A stretch of 64,000 nt of DNA from CAVZMO01 sp963776195 (GTDB taxonomy: Bacteria > Nitrospirota > Thermodesulfovibrionia > Thermodesulfovibrionales > SM23-35): positions 1-64,000 of the forward strand of contig CAVZMO010000016.1 of NCBI GenBank assembly GCA_963776195.1, written 5' to 3'. The position numbers and the translations under genes were made by a program. A model generated the notes under the pieces. It was given only the letters and a program-made list of their open reading frames with translations, made no database searches and was not told where the DNA came from. Positions 63,133 through 64,000 of the stretch are shown here, piece after piece (the stretch's first letter is position 1; each line of letters starts with the position of its first letter).

Positions 63133-63949
63133 ATGGCAGAAAAAGACGACAAGGAAAAGTTCGAAAAACTTCACACCCTTTATTACGCCAACCTTGCCCG
63201 GAAGCTGCAAGAAGGGAAGTCGCTTACCGATAAGGAATTCAAACATCTCCGTGAAATGATATCCGACGGGAAAGCTGCCCCACAAGGCGGGGCAACTGAT
63301 CCCGGAGACGAAGAGGGCGAGCAGGAAGTCGGTATTCCCCGATCGTCTCAAAATCAAACACCATTACAGCCTTTCCGAGAAGGCCCTCGAACAGCGCAAG
63401 AATGCTGCGAAGGGTTCGAAGGTCAACAACTGGAAACACGGCAAGAGCGCCAAGTCCTTCCTGAATCGCCTTAAGCCCTGTCATAAAACCTGTCGTCATT
63501 ATCCCTGCGAAGTTGTCGCCGAAGGGGGCACAAAGCCTGGAGGCGTTTGCCTGGACAAGGCGGCTGTCATCAGCAACTATAAGGACATCCTGCAAGCGGT
63601 CAAAGAAAAGAAATACGACAACTTCAACGAACTCGCCGCGCTTACCGTTGCGGAATCGATCCACACAATCCATCTTCTTCTCGAAGATATCATGCGCGAC
63701 GGTACGATCGTCAAGCGTGACAAGTGGGATAAAGACGGTGGTCTTATCGGTTACGAGATCGTTGCTCATCCTTCCTTGCTGGCCTTGCCTAAACTGATGG
63801 CCGACCTCGGCATTACTCCGTCAGAGATGATGATAACTCCGAAGGCGCTGCTAAAGGACCAGAACGAAAAAGAGAGCATCAAATCCGCCGCCGATATCAT
63901 GAGCCGCCTGGGCAGGGCCTGCAGGCCGGATGATAAGGATGAAGAATAG
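63133..63949 (+). CDS. Phage terminase small-subunit-like protein, one frameshift
   Basis: About 270 aa if the frames are joined. Part 1 (MAEKDDKEKFEKLHTLYYAN ... FKHLREMISDGK) is a helical DNA-binding-type N-terminus. The frame changes between about 63300 and 63345. Part 2 continues RLKIKHHYSLSEKALEQRKN, CHKTCRHYPCEVV, then ALTVAESIHTIHLLLEDIMR and ends PDDKDEE. The stop at 63947-63949 overlaps the next GTG. Position directly before what looks like the large-subunit gene supports a packaging role; the family match is by layout only. Confidence 0.55.
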
Positions 63950-64000
63950 TGGCGGTCATTGAGCAGATCGCTCCCATCGAGAAGTTAACAGATTTGAAAA
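63949..64000 (+). CDS. Next packaging-module gene, cut by window edge
   Basis: A GTG overlapping the previous stop opens a frame (MAVIEQIAPIEKLTDLK) that runs off the window. Probably the terminase large subunit by position; nothing more can be read. Confidence 0.4.
   Translation, partial: MAVIEQIAPIEKLTDLK

Larger units (their letters stand above)
31704..64000. mobile_element. Probable integrated phage/plasmid-like element, left part
   Basis: The left edge is proposed at the tRNA-Pro fragment. The minus-strand orientation of that fragment places the element to its right. Inside are three tyrosine recombinases, phage-type small genes, primase-helicase, SSB-like protein, an iteron-like array, a Mor-like activator, a clamp homologue, ParB, HU and a terminase small subunit. 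The right end and intact tRNA lie outside the window. The region 32-35.6 kb could still be host chromosome. Confidence 0.5.

Overview
The window looks like a contig from a Gram-negative, free-living or environmental bacterium of moderate-to-low GC content. The signs are an outer-membrane efflux channel, TatA, several signal-peptide proteins, PAS/GGDEF/EAL/HD-GYP signalling, and many mobile elements. The gene set (FmdE-like protein, TIGR04076, GYD, Rh-type ammonia channel, ISKra4, a divergent phosphoglycerate kinase) would fit Nitrospirota or a deltaproteobacterial lineage. I cannot fix the taxon from sequence reading alone.

1-31 kb is chromosomal background with heavy mobile-element traffic. 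It carries a NodT/OprM-type efflux channel cut by the window edge, a DDE insertion sequence, small secreted proteins, a DUF1003 gene with an in-frame stop, an Rh-like ammonium transporter, tatA and a broken FG-GAP repeat protein. Next come what looks like a nested pair of group II introns (11.65-14.36 kb), cstA, a complete ISKra4-type element with a 9-bp target duplication, an FmdE-like protein, a REP-like inverted repeat and an argB-mtgA overlap. An isochorismatase-HEPN fusion, a cold-shock gene with a structured leader, small conserved proteins, a truncated intron copy beside a divergent pgk, a PAS histidine kinase and an ORF-less group II intron complete this part.

31.7-64 kb is probably one integrated phage- or plasmid-like element that runs off the right edge. 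Its likely left boundary is a 3' fragment of tRNA-Pro(GGG) at 31.70-31.75 kb. The first 4 kb carry a secreted protein and two response regulators. Then come a tyrosine recombinase, a dense operon of small overlapping phage-type genes, a second minimal recombinase, an SSB-like protein and a 1011-aa primase-helicase. Directly behind the primase is a 0.5-kb array of at least 12 exact GTAGCAGT repeats, the best origin candidate in the window. Beyond it lie a frameshifted third recombinase, a Mor-type activator, a KAP-type P-loop ATPase, a ParB-like protein joined to a putative TET-associated glycosyltransferase, two frameshifted cyclic-di-GMP genes, and a second replication/segregation block: stand-alone RarA C-terminal domain, sliding-clamp homologue, ParB, a cluster of AGGCAAT repeats and HU. 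A TIR-domain protein and a probable terminase small subunit follow.

How it fits together: the element seems to bring its own primase-helicase, SSB-like protein, clamp, partition protein and chromatin protein, with packaging genes starting at the right edge and possible defence or DNA-modification cargo (KAP ATPase, TIR, ParB-glycosyltransferase). Many genes on both sides of the boundary are split by single frameshifts. Others (argB, cstA, primase, clamp, pgk) are intact, so decay and assembly error both have to be considered.
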